Source of the DNA: Piliocolobus tephrosceles
Taxonomy: Eukaryota; Chordata; Mammalia; Primates; Cercopithecidae
Length of the DNA stretch: 64,000 nt
Direction: 5' to 3'
Assembly: GCF_002776525.5 (NCBI RefSeq)
Contig: NC_045436.1
Coordinates: 8,099,918-8,163,917, forward strand
The translations under genes and the position numbers were made by a program. Below are positions 46,061 through 56,351 of this stretch, piece by piece. The notes under the pieces are model-generated. The model had not been told where the DNA came from. It made no database searches and worked only from the letters and a program-made list of their open reading frames with translations. How positions within the stretch are numbered: the first letter of the stretch is position 1; every line of letters begins with the position of its first letter.

Positions 46061-46599
46061 CCAATTGTGGCAGAGCCAGGTAAGATCTGAAGATCAAATG
46101 AGCTCAGCTGGCAAAGTTTTGCAAAGTTAACTTTGACTTCCTATTTCTCTATCACATGACATCATAGAAAAACTGATCAGAGTTTGGCTCTTCACATTGC
46201 CGTTGCCTATGCAGACCTTGGCAAATAAATGTCCACAGTAAAAATCCCTGAAATGGGTGACATTGGCCACTGCTTATCTGTTGTGGAGGCTTTTATTCCC
46301 ATTCTACTTTGACTGAGTTTTCAAGGTATACAATATTATTTCAAAAGGAAAACAATCAGAGACTGCAAAGTGCAGGTGGCTCTCGTGCCCCTCAAGCAGG
46401 CAGAGGTAGTTGCTGGGATGGAGTCCTCTGCTGATGGGCAGGACATAGCAAAACAATCAAGGGAAAATGTTTGTACTTCTCACAAATGGAAAATGCATTT
46501 TTCAGTTGTTTTACAAACTGCAGTCCATTTGTAACAGAAGCAAACCTGTTGAGAAATCTCTGGAATATCATGCTATATTTTCTGGGCTGGTTATGCATT
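46061..46599. other. Unique sequence, no feature seen
   Basis: Nothing recognised. Confidence 0.35.
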
Positions 46600-47175
46600 C
46601 TCCAGGTAGACCCCAAAGCCAGGGATCATCCCATCCTCTGCAGGTGTGGTAGACTGTTTGCAAAGGTAGACACAAGGCTTCCTCCCATCTCTGGATCCCA
46701 CTCTTCTGCCATGTGAAGCTGCTGCTCCTCCCATCAAGAGTCTATTTCCACTACCCTGGAACAGGATGGGCCCTGTACTGGATTTGGTGAACAAAACGCA
46801 GGAAAAGTGAAGTTGTATGACATCTTAGCTTCTCCTCAGGAAGTCTTCTGGCTTTCACTCTTTTCCTTTTGTTACTCTGAGATTACTGTAAAAAGTGTCC
46901 TGGGTTGGACTCCTTGAGGAAGAAAGATCCTTGAGGAGAAAGAAACCCAGGCACCAGCCTAGATCAACTACCAGAGAGGTGAGTGAGCCCATGGTGGACC
47001 TTCCAACCATTCCTGCACCACACGACTGCAATTGCGGGAGTGAGCTCAGCTGATCCAAGAGAAGAATCACCAGCTAAGCCCAATCCAAACTGCGGAACTG
47101 TGAGCAAGTCAATGGTGCTTATTTTAATTACTAAGTTTTGAGGTGGTCCATGATGCAGCAATAGATGGCTAGGAA
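46600..47175 (+). mobile_element. MLT1-type LTR, strongly diverged
   Basis: 'ctctgccatgtgaagctgctgctcc' near 46710, then 'ccaagagaagaatcaccagctaagcccaatccaaactgcggaactgtgagcaag' and 'tactaagttttgaggtggtccatgatgcagcaatagatggc' match the 3' half of MLT1 LTRs. Confidence 0.65.
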
Positions 47176-47466
47176 GAAAGCATAGAGAATATCCACATGT
47201 GAGTGCCAGCCGATATTACCATGGCTTTAATGCTCTTAATTTTATAAAATCACTTTATATGGTGTTCTTTTCTTCTTTCATAATAATGATCCTGGATTTG
47301 TTACATGTCTTCTGGTCCTACCAGAGAAAACGAGCTCATAAACAAAGAAAGCACAAGAAATGAACAAAGAAAACGTCAGTTATAGTGCAGTCATGAGGCC
47401 GTTTACTAATTTTTTCCACTTCTCCCCCTTCCAGGACATGGTAAAACATCTCTTCCTTGATTCTTT

Positions 47467-47548
47467 TTCTTTTTTCTTTTTTTTTTTTTTTTTTTTTTAG
47501 TAGAGACGGGGTTTCGCCGTGTTAGCCCGGATGGTCTCGATCTCCTGA
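47467..47548 (-). mobile_element. Ultra-short AluY insertion (~50 bp of Alu plus tail)
   Basis: A T/C-rich tail runs directly into 'agtagagacggggtttcgcc', 'gtgttagcccggatggtctc' and 'gatctcctgatc'. This is reverse-strand AluY consensus from about base 70 to the middle A-rich linker and nothing else. A perfect 16-bp target duplication tcttccttgattcttt flanks it (47451-47466, 47549-47564), so it is a complete retrotransposition event. The poly(A) joins at the linker 'ctctactaaaaa', not at the Alu 3' end. Confidence 0.93.
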
Positions 47549-47564
47549 TCTTCCTTGATTCTTT

Positions 47565-47860
47565 AAGGCTGGATGTGGCCATGGGATTTACTTCTGCCAT
47601 TGAAGTTTGAGTTGGAAGCCTTAAGAGCCAGTGCGTGGTTGGACACCTTTCGCCGTTCTCTTTTCATTTGCAAGCGAGTGGCGGTGCTGTGGACAGCACT
47701 TATTCTATCAGCCTGTATTGTGGAGTGAGGACAAGTCAAACAGAGTCTCAGCTGACCCGAGATGAACTTGTAGCCAGAGGGTTTGGGGTGTTTGTTCCTG
47801 TGATGCAACCTCGTCCATCTTGTGGGATACAGATTTTCACGTAGTAGATGCTAGGCTGGA
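47565..47860 (+). mobile_element. Possible MLT1-type LTR fragment
   Basis: 'ggatgtggccatgggatttacttctgcc' and 'cagctgacccgagatgaacttgtag' faintly resemble MLT1J-like LTRs. Weak. Confidence 0.35.
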
Positions 47861-48599
47861 TACTTACTTTGCTAAAAGTTCTCCTCCCACACCCATCAAA
47901 AGTTGCTCAGAATATCAAAGAGTTAATTTCACTCCTCTTTCAGTGTTTGTGCTCAAAAAGGAGCAAGGACAAGGCCTTTATTGAGAAGAATAAAAGAACA
48001 CCCACCAAATCACAGGTATTCTATCACTATGTCCTATAAAATAGCACATCAATATTAAGACTGTAGAAATTTTTCTATGCATCATATTTCACTTTTAAAC
48101 TAAATTTACATCTCAAACATAAAATTGCTTAACATCTGAAAGATTTCTATAGCTCAGAGTCATCAAAATTACTGCTTGTACATGAACTCCTCTTGCTGAT
48201 AGCTTGATATTTTAATTTCCAATGAACATAACAAATGACTGTTTACAAAGCATAAGAAAGCCGATAGCACTGAATAATTTTAGCAGTGGCTCCTACACAT
48301 GAGATGGTGACTTTAAACAATGATTTTACAGATTTTTAAGAATGATTTTCACATCAAGTGTCTCAATAAAGAGGCCGAGTTTCATGAGTCATTGCCTTGA
48401 TGTTGATAACAGAAGTTGATAATGGAATAATTTCTCAAATATGACAAAGAATAAATACTTGATTGTTCACACAGGCAAAAGGTAGCCTAACCCTGTTCCT
48501 TACTCCTTTAGCATTTTCACCTCCTTCTGTGATAGACCTGCTCACACTGTCCTGTGAAGTAAGCCTGTTCCTCACTTCACTGTGGCACCTTTACAGGGT
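47861..48599. other. Unique sequence, no feature seen
   Basis: Nothing recognised. Confidence 0.4.
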
Positions 48600-48790
48600 A
48601 TAACACACCGCTTATGCTGGTAAGGACTTTACACGTCATAATTCACTTAATCATATCATGAGTCTATGAGGTGGGTATTATTATTTTCCCCATTTTACAT
48701 CTGAGGCACAGAGAGGTTAAGTAACTTATCTAATATCTCACAGCTTGTAAAGAGCAAAACTGCCTTTAGAGCCCAAGTCTGATGGAATAC
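48600..48790 (+). mobile_element. MIR SINE fragment
   Basis: 'cataattcacttaatcatatcatgagtctatgaggtgggtattattattttccccattttacatctgaggcacagagaggttaagtaac' is clear MIRb-type sequence. Confidence 0.9.
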
Positions 48791-48849
48791 TGACCCTGAA
48801 TTTTTCGTCAACTTTGCGTGATTTAAATAGCATCCAAAAAGGTTTTTTT

Positions 48850-49150
48850 TTTTTTTTTTTTTTTTTTGAGATGGAGTCTCGCTCTGTCACCCAGGCTGGA
48901 GTGCAGTGGCCGGATCTCAGCTCACTGCAAGTTCCGCCACCCGGGTTTACTCCATTCTCCTGCCTCAGCCTCCCGAGTAGCTGGGACTACAGGCGCCAGC
49001 CACCTCGCCCGGCTAGTTTTTTTGTATTTTTTAGTAGAGATGAGGTTTCACCATATTAGCCAGGATGGTCTCGATCTCCTGACCTCATGATCCGCCGGTC
49101 TCGGCCTCCCAAAGTGCTGGGATTACAGGCTTGAGCCACCGCGCCCGGCC
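48850..49150 (-). mobile_element. Old World monkey AluY (AluYR-type)
   Basis: Full length, little diverged. Diagnostic reverse-strand blocks: 'gtggccggatctcagctcactgcaag', 'cacccgggtttactccattc', 'cacctcgcccggctag', 'ttgtattttttagtagag', 'ggtctcggcctcc', 'caggcttgagccaccgcgcccggcc'. These match the cercopithecid AluY lineage, not human AluY. The target duplication caaaaaggttttttt is at 48835-48849 and 49151-49165. Low divergence suggests insertion after the ape/monkey split. Confidence 0.95.
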
Positions 49151-49165
49151 CAAAAAGGTTTTTTT

Positions 49166-49556
49166 AATTCAAACTTATTTCCACAGCAATTTATGTCCCA
49201 TAGATTTGTCTGAAATGTTACCATTAGAAAGGAATTCATTATGGTTTACCCACGTCCCTTCTATAAGTTATTTCTGAAAAATGTAATGCCACTGGAAGGG
49301 TAACACATGGCATTGTTAATGTGTATTAAGTTAGTAATGCGTGTACCTCAGTTAAGAATTAATTCTGGGAGAGTTAGAGGCATAATGACTTCACTGGAAA
49401 ACCAGGCATTCAATAAAGATCAGAAAGTACCAGAGAATGGGAGTGTGGAAGGTTGGGCGCCAAAGGCCAAGGTAAACCTAATTTATATGCCCATTATCTC
49501 AGGGCTTGTCCTATTTCAATGAAACCCTCTCATCTCATACAAAAGCACACTATCAT
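49166..49556. other. Unique sequence, no feature seen
   Basis: Nothing recognised. Confidence 0.35.
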
Positions 49557-49855
49557 ATTTATTTATTTATTTATGAGACAGAGTCTTGCTCTGTTGCCCA
49601 GGCTGGAGTACAGTGGCATGATCTCAGCTCACTGCAACTTCCATCTCCTGGGTTCAAGTGATTCTCCTGCCTCAGCCCCCTGAGTAGCTGAGATTACAGG
49701 CACCCACCACAACACCTGGCTAATTTTTGTATTTTTATTAGAGATGGGGTTTCACCAAGTTGGCCAGGCTGGTCTCAAACTCCTAACCTCAGGTGATCCA
49801 CCACCTCAGCCTCCCACAGTGCTGAAATTACAGGTGTGAGCCACCGCACCTGGCC
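49557..49855 (-). mobile_element. AluS SINE with (ATTT)n tail
   Basis: 'tttatttatttatgagacagagtcttgctctgttgcccagg' to 'gtgagccaccgcacctggcc'. The tail is a TTTA microsatellite at 49557-49574. The flanks are only loosely similar. Confidence 0.93.
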
Positions 49856-51292
49856 TAGTTATAGTATTTATTATAAGAAGAAGGTTTCAAGAAACATGTT
49901 TTGACTCTTGGTATTTTATTGCTTGCTTGATTGATTGCCAATATTGTGTTTGGTGAGTACAATCCAAGAGCTGCAAGGGTGAGAGAACATGGAAACAAGG
50001 CAGGAAAGAGGCAGTGGGGCACACACAGCGATGCATGACTTAGCTGACCACTGCTTCCTAGATCCTCTCTAGAAGACGACTTGACCATGTAGGACATCTC
50101 AGGACTGATTAATACAGAGAAATCACTATCTTGGAAAAGTCCATCAGACAGAGGATTAATCCTGTGTCTAACATTGCCTGAAGTTTACATCAGAGGAGCT
50201 AGTATTACCAGTATGCGATATTTTAAATTTGACTAAGTGCTTGGATTTTTAGATTTTACCGAAAGTTATTGTGTGCGTATGTCAGCTGAATTAACTTGGA
50301 AGGTATTGCAGGCTCGATGTGAACTGTGAGAAAGAGAATGACACTCGCCTTTCATTCTCATTCTCACAGTTCCGGGCCACCTCCCAGCTGCTTAAGCTTT
50401 GTAACCATGACACACAGGGAACCTCTTACCTTTGCATCTCAGTTTAGTACAAACTTAGGAGTTCCTTGCTCAGGCAGTGAGAGTTCACTTCACTGTGGTT
50501 GGATCTTTTCCCTTCTTGACTCCATGAATCTTTCTTTAATATTCACTTATAAATGATATGATTCTGACTTCTGAGAATATTGGAGGGATGGGGCAACACA
50601 CAGAATATATTAAACGATTTTTTTTGTGTGTGTGAGACCCTGGACAGGAATTGTAAAAGGACTTATCGACCTCTCGAGGTTTTCACTGTCAGGAGGCTAT
50701 TCATAAAAGCACACTGCTTATAATGGCAGAGATCTGAGGTAGCAAGCCACAGGGTAATTAAAGTTAATTGATATGTTATTGTTCTGTGTGTTATAGCATT
50801 AAAATATGGGAAAAAATGAGCATTTAACTTGTCAAATTGCTCTTCTACATAACAAATCTGAAAACAAATAAAGATATAGTTATGAAAAAAGTATTAAACA
50901 AATATTTTTCTTGACCATGTCCTAAGTAAGCAACTGTCTTCCTTAGCAGTGTGGTAAGGCATGAAGAAAATCATTCATTTAACATGTACTTTACAGGGTG
51001 CAGATTTACTTAACATGGTAGTTTCTGATTATGAAAGAATCATTAAGTTGAAGGACTCTTGAGGCTTTTGTTAATAATTTCATCCACATTCAGGTTCAAT
51101 CATAATTTCTTAACTATATCAACAATTTGACCTCTTTGATTATTGTGAACTGTGTTCCCTTTCTTTTTCTTCTTTCCTATTCCTTCTGTCTCCTGTGCTT
51201 GCACATAATGAGAAAAACCAGTTAAAATGTTTCAGTGTAAGCCTGTGCCATAGTTAGCTAAATGCAGAAGTCAAGAGGATAGCTGAATAGCT
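49856..51292. other. Unique sequence containing a strong hairpin
   Basis: No interspersed repeat recognised. See the inverted repeat at 50321-50372. Confidence 0.4.
50321..50372. repeat. 21-bp inverted repeat with 10-nt loop
   Basis: Left arm 50321-50341 begins gaactgtgag and ends gagaatga. Right arm 50352-50372 is its reverse complement with a single mismatch (position 12 of the 20-base inner arm). The loop is cactcgcctt. It would fold as a near-perfect 52-nt hairpin in RNA or single-stranded DNA. Not recognised as a known element. Confidence 0.9.
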
Positions 51293-51299
51293 GAATTCT

Positions 51300-51647
51300 T
51301 TTTTTTTTTTTTTATTATACTTTAAGTTCTAGGTTACATGTGCATAACATGCAGGTTTGTTACATATGTATACATGTGCCATGTTGGTGTGCTGCACCCA
51401 TCAACTCGTCAGCACCCATCAATTCATCATTTATATCAGGTATAACTCCCCAATGCAATCCTTCCCCCCTCCCCCCCACCCATGATAGGCCCCATTGTGT
51501 GATGTTCCCCTTCCCGAGTCCAAGTGAGCTCATTGTTCAGTTCCCACCTATGAGTGAGAACATGCGGTGTTTGGTTTTCTCTTCTTGTGATAGTTTGCTA
51601 AGAATGATGATTTCCAGCTGCATCCATGTCCCTACAAAGGACGCAAA
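51300..51647 (-). mobile_element. Monkey-lineage L1 3' end, 5'-truncated
   Basis: T run, 'attatactttaagttctaggttacatgtgc' to 'catccatgtccctacaaaggacgc'. It has the same monkey-type 3' UTR as 18224-18900, including the 18-bp duplication (51394-51411, 51412-51429). The target duplication gaattct is at 51293-51299 and 51648-51654. Confidence 0.93.
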
Positions 51648-51654
51648 GAATTCT

Positions 51655-52071
51655 ATTTATGTTACAGGTATGATATCCATCCATAGATCATGAAGGCATT
51701 CTCAAATATTTTTTGTTTTTCATAAGTGGTAATATTAAAAAATTATATTTGAGAAATGGGTACAATAGTCAGTTAGGATACATAATAACAATTCACATTT
51801 ACAGAAATCACATGTCCCAGGCACACATCCCTTATTTTTCATTCCTGCAACTTTATGAGGTAGGTACTGTCATTCTTTCTAGTTAACAAATAATGAAATG
51901 AATCCAGACATTATGTTGCTATTAACTATTTCTTTTCTCCTCTTTTTTTTTTTTTTAAAGGACTCTGTCTGGATCTTTTCTCCTCACGTAGGCTTTCCCT
52001 GCCAAATGTCAGGAATCTATTCCTGAAAAACAGGCGTTCTGCACGGAACATTGAGCGTGCATTACCAACTA
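51655..52071. other. Unique sequence, no feature seen
   Basis: A T run lies near 51944-51956. Nothing else recognised. Confidence 0.35.
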
Positions 52072-52312
52072 CAATTGACCCTTGAACAATGCGGGTCTGA
52101 TCTGTGACGGTCCACTTTTATGTGGATATTTTTCAACCCAGTGCCAAACTCGGATTGGAAATATATTATTTGTGGGCTGAGAAACACGTGTATAAAGAGA
52201 GCCAACCTTTTGTGCATGCCAGTTCCACACGGCCAACTGTGGACTGGAGTGTGTGCAAATTGGGTATACGCAGGTGTCCTGGAACCACCCCTGTGTACAC
52301 CAAAAGATTAGT
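52072..52312. mobile_element. pogo-like DNA transposon fragment (Tigger/MER2 group)
   Basis: The left end 'caattgacccttgaacaatgcggg...ggtccacttttatgtggatatttttc' matches the Tigger-type terminus. The right part 'gccaactgtggactgg' and 'ttgggtatacgcaggtgtcctggaaccaccc' matches the other end. The middle is deleted or diverged. Confidence 0.7.
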
Positions 52313-52330
52313 ATATTGCATTTCATTTCA

Positions 52331-52588
52331 CTTTTATTTTGAGATAAAGTTTTCCTCGGTCACCCAGGCTGGAGTGCAGTGGTGCGATCACAGTTCACTG
52401 CAGCCTCGATTTCCCAGGATCAAGTGATCCTCCTACCTCAGCCTCCCGAGTAGCTGGGAACATAGGCATGTGCCACCACACCCAGCTAACTTTTGTATTT
52501 TTGTAGAGATGGAGTCTCACTATGTTGCCCAGGCTGGACAGAAACTCCTGGGCTCAAGTGATCTGCCTGCCTCGGCCTCCCAAAGTGA
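52331..52588 (-). mobile_element. AluJ SINE, 5'-truncated
   Basis: 'ttattttgagataaagttttcctcggtcacccagg' to 'cggcctcccaaagtg'. 'cactatgttgcccaggctgg' and 'ctcctgggctcaagtgatc' are AluJ marks. Confidence 0.9.
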
Positions 52589-52868
52589 GGGAGAAGAGCA
52601 TATTTCAAATGAGAAAAAATATAGTTTGTCACACATCAAATAAAAACCTCCAATCAACTACCAGGTTAGGATATTAAATGCCTAAAGTTTCATTTCTTGA
52701 CTGCCACACAATGAATACAGCTGTTGATGGGGATTTTGAAAGCAGTAACACCTGCTCCCAGAGCCTGGGGCTCCTCTTACTTTCCAAATGACTCTGATGG
52801 GTTACCAATTGTATTTGGAAGGTAACTGCAGGTTGACATGCATATTGATTTGTTTAAAATGAGTACTG

Positions 52869-53187
52869 AGGTTAGGTACAGTGGCTCATGTCTGCAGTCC
52901 TAACAGTTGGGGAGGCTGAGACGAGAGGATCGCTGGAGCACAGGAGTTCAAGACCAGCCTGAGTGGCATGGTGAGACCCCATTTCTACAAAATAAAACAT
53001 AAAAAACATGGGCCAAATATGGTGGTGTGTACCTATGGCCCCAGCTACACAGGAGACTGAGGCAGGAGAATTGCTTACACCCATGAGTTCTAGGCTGCAG
53101 TGAGCAATGGTCGTGCCACCACACTCCAGCCTGGGCAAGACAGTGAGACTCTGTCTCTAAAATAAAATAAAACAAAAATTTAAAAAT
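52869..53187 (+). mobile_element. AluJ SINE
   Basis: 'aggttaggtacagtggctcatgtc' to 'gcaagacagtgagactctgtctctaaaataaaat'. Strongly diverged, with an A-rich AAAAT tail. Confidence 0.9.
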
Positions 53188-53479
53188 AGGTATTAAATTT
53201 TGATGTTATAAAGAGAATTTTTTTCCTTTGCAAAAATTAGCCATGGATTATTTATATATGTGAGAAATACAAATAGATCACACCAACAGGATCACAGAAG
53301 GCTTTAATAAAGGGCTATTGATGAGGGTATGGACAGGGCTTGGGGAAACCAGCCCTAAGCCTATAAAGTCGAGGGGCACTTCGTGGTCCACAGAGAAAGG
53401 AGCTGCAAGTAGAGCAGACGGCCACTCCGAGGGAGCTGTGGCCTTAGGAGGGGGACAGTGTCTCCTCACAGCTCCCTTG
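53188..53479. other. Unique or unassigned sequence
   Basis: May be the 5' part of the module that follows ('gaaggctttaataaagggc'), but not assignable. Confidence 0.3.
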
Positions 53480-53660
53480 GGAGAGGCTTGGGTAGTGGCA
53501 TCCCTACTGCCTTACTACACTCTCCTTCCTGCTTCGATCTCTGCTGATCTCCCATTGGCTAAGCTCAACCGGAAGTCAGAGATCAAGGAAGCCTGCTTTT
53601 GTGGTCCCTAAAGGTCAGCCTTCCAGGGTGCCAATCTGGGTGCAGAAGTAGAGTGGGTCT
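53480..53660 (+). repeat. Dispersed repeat module, second copy
   Basis: 'ctctgctgatctcccattggctaagctcaaccggaagtcagag...cctaaaggtcagccttccagggtgc...gggtctgcaggggcaaag' resembles 34860-35100. Family not named. Confidence 0.45.
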
Positions 53661-54929
53661 GCAGGGGCAAAGCAGAAGCACCCATCACAGCAAGCAGTTT
53701 TGTTTTGCTCTGAATTCCCCAGCGTGTCCACTTTGTTGAGTTGGCATTCATAAGCAATGCCAGTACTCTTGTCTTTTCTCCCTATTTCCCAGAAGCAAAA
53801 CACTGAAGGCGGAACCTCGTTCATCCCACTAATCAATTTCGTGTTGTAAGATCCCTTTTGTAAAAACTGTAGCCACACACCCACGAGTCTGACCAAAGAC
53901 CACTTTATTACATGCTCCAGATGAGGAAATCCCAAGAGAAATAAGTTTTAGGCTTTCCCTTTGCAATGAAAATATTTGTAGGATGAGTTCTATCTATAGA
54001 ACTTTATTGCATTCAAACCTCTGAATTTTCCAAATTGGCTTAGAAGCCTTAGGCATTTCAAAACTACCGCTGCCTCCTAAATCTTTGGCCGAAAATAGAC
54101 TCCTATGCTGCAGACATTGGCAACTTGTAGGAAGTTAAAACTAACACTGAAATCACCCTCTGGTCAACAGCTGATAAGCTAATACCCTTGACTGCCTTTT
54201 CCAGCAGTGATCGAGCAATGGGTTGGATATATCTGTTGAGTTCCAGTCATCTTGGAAAGTTTTTGCCTCTTTCCCTGAATGAAGTGCTGCGAGCGGACAC
54301 AGCTAATTGCTTGCTAGCTGGATGAGTCTGCCAAAGAGTGATGAGAGGACTGAAACCAGCATAAGTCATCGATGCTGATAAATTGGCTCCCAACTCACCC
54401 TAGAGTGCCTGCGGGAACTCATAAGGGCCATGGTCTGTCACAAGTGCAGACTCCTTAGATAAGAAGCCTGCTATCCTCAGGGGAAGTAAATGTCAAAACC
54501 TGAGCCATTGACTGCAAGCTTTATATTGTTGCACTTAATTTTCAGATGACACCACTGATGCTGATTGTGCCATGTATGTGTAGGTAGGGTGGAAGCTCTG
54601 ATATAGAACTCCAAGTTCAATCCATACTGTGCACTCAATAAAGGTTACCTTTCAGCTTGTGGCTGCTGCCATTCTTTGCAGAACCATGTAATCCTTGTCT
54701 CCCTGCTCCACCAAATGGGCTATCATTTTCTGGTGTATCTGTCTTTGTAGAAATCCTTTTTAATAGTGGTGTTGGCTTTACTGATGGAAAGTTGTAGGGT
54801 ATCCAGTTTACTCATGGTAATTTCACATTCCCACAACTCAGGGCATAATGAGAAATTCTCCTTGACTATAATTAGCACAGTTGTAATTAGGTGTTCCACA
54901 TTTCTAGTCGTAGTTCTTGAGCTCATTGA
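53661..54929. other. Unique sequence
   Basis: No repeat recognised. 54110-54500 is GC-balanced and repeat-free ('cacagctaattgcttgctagctgg'). Confidence 0.4.
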
Positions 54930-55425
54930 CGATTACGTCACTCCCAGCTTACACCTTCCAAGGGCTCCCCATTGTAAGTAGAATAGAACCTCCAACTCAT
55001 AACCATGGTAGACAAAGTCCCTGTCTGGCATATTTGCCTACTCTCGCACTCTTTCTGCCCTCTAGGCACCGGGCTTTCCCACCGTGGCCCTTGGTGCTTC
55101 CTGTTCCCACTGCAGGGAAGCATCCTGCAGCTCTTTTCCCAACCCAGTCTCAACAGTTCAGTCTCTGCTAAAATGTTTGTTACCCTTGCAGAGCTAATCT
55201 AGAAATATTCCCTTCCCTCTGATCATCCCCTATTACATCACCCTGTATAGTTACTTCATGACGCCTACTGAAACTGAACATCTAAAGTGAATTAAAACAT
55301 TTTTGGTTATTGGTTACAGTCTGCTGCCTCTATTTTGTTCCCCACAGAATTCCCAGTTCTTAGCACAATTCTTAACACATAATATTTTCTGAATATGATT
55401 AAATATTTGCTGAATAAATTTCTCT
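54930..55425 (+). mobile_element. L2 LINE 3' region
   Basis: 'acaccttccaagggctccccattgtaagtagaatagaacctcc', 'gcatatttgcctactctcgcactctttctgccctctaggc', 'agttcttagcacaattcttaacacataatattttctgaatatg' match L2 in order to its 3' tip. Confidence 0.82.
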
Positions 55426-55600
55426 AAATCTAAATTCCACTGGACTCCATCTATTATCTGTCTTTCAAGCATTTTACAAGATTTATATGCATAATATTGT
55501 GAAGACTGGTGCATTAGTGTGTGTGATAGTGGGTGCCCCAGTAGCAAGATGATGGGAATACAGAAGACACTGAAGACATGCCCAAGTTTGCATAAGGGGA

Positions 55601-56265
55601 TGTGATCATTAATTTTAAGGTATCTACTTGACTGGAATAAGGGCTACCCAGAAAACAGTAAAGAAATCATTCTTTATGAGTATGTCCATGAGGGAGTTTC
55701 CGAAAGAGATTGGTATTTGAATCAGTGAACTGAGTAAGGAAGATCTGCCCTCAACCCTGTGGGTGGGCACCATGTAACAAGCTGAGCACCCACATAGAAC
55801 AAAAAGGCAGAGGTGAGGTGAATTTACTCTCTCATTTCTGGAACTGAGACACCCATCTTCCCCTGCCCATGGATATTAGAACTCTAGATTCTCCAGCCTT
55901 TGGACTTCAGGACTGGAACCAGCAGCCCCCAGGATCTCAGGCCTTTGGCCTCTGACTGAGTTACATCACTGGATGCCCTGGTTCTCCAGCTTGCAGATGG
56001 CCTATTATAAAACTTCTCAACATCAATAATCATATGAGCCAGTTCCCCCATTAAATCCTCTCATGTAATATACATATATTATATGGATAATAGATATTAT
56101 ATTATTATATGGATAATGGATATTATAGTATATTAATTATATCATATGGATAATATTACATTATATGGATAGGGTATATATATGGTATATCCTATTTATA
56201 TATATAGGGGTATATATATCCTATTGATATATATATCCTATTCATATATATATCCTATTGATATA

Positions 56266-56306
<41 letters not shown>

Positions 56307-56351
56307 CCTACTGGTTCTTTCTCTCTTTTTTTGGAAACCTTTACTAATACA
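55601..56351 (+). mobile_element. MLT2-like ERVL solo LTR with expanded 3' end
   Basis: Begins 'tgtgatcattaattttaaggtatctacttgactgg' and continues 'gagggagtttccgaaagagattggtatttgaatcag', 'tgtgggtgggcaccatgtaac', 'tggttctccagcttgcagatggcc'. It ends 'ggttctttctctctttttttggaaacctttactaatac'. The normal length would be about 450-500 bp. About 240 bp of TA-rich repeat lies before the terminal block. Confidence 0.78.
56070..56304. repeat. Microsatellite/minisatellite grown from the LTR 3' end
   Basis: Successive TATGGATAA units (about 56082, 56108, 56146, 56163), then repeated TATCCTATT with tatata spacers (about 56188, 56217, 56235, 56251), then (TG)n to 56303 and a final TATCCTA (56304-56310). 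Confidence 0.9.

Noticed and set aside
47565..47860. Possible exon between 47.6 and 47.85 kb (opposed 69- and 81-codon frames)
   Set aside because: Sequence faintly fits an MLT1-type LTR, and no motif supports a protein.
52948..53175. Minus-strand frames of 75-88 codons
   Set aside because: Antisense AluJ.
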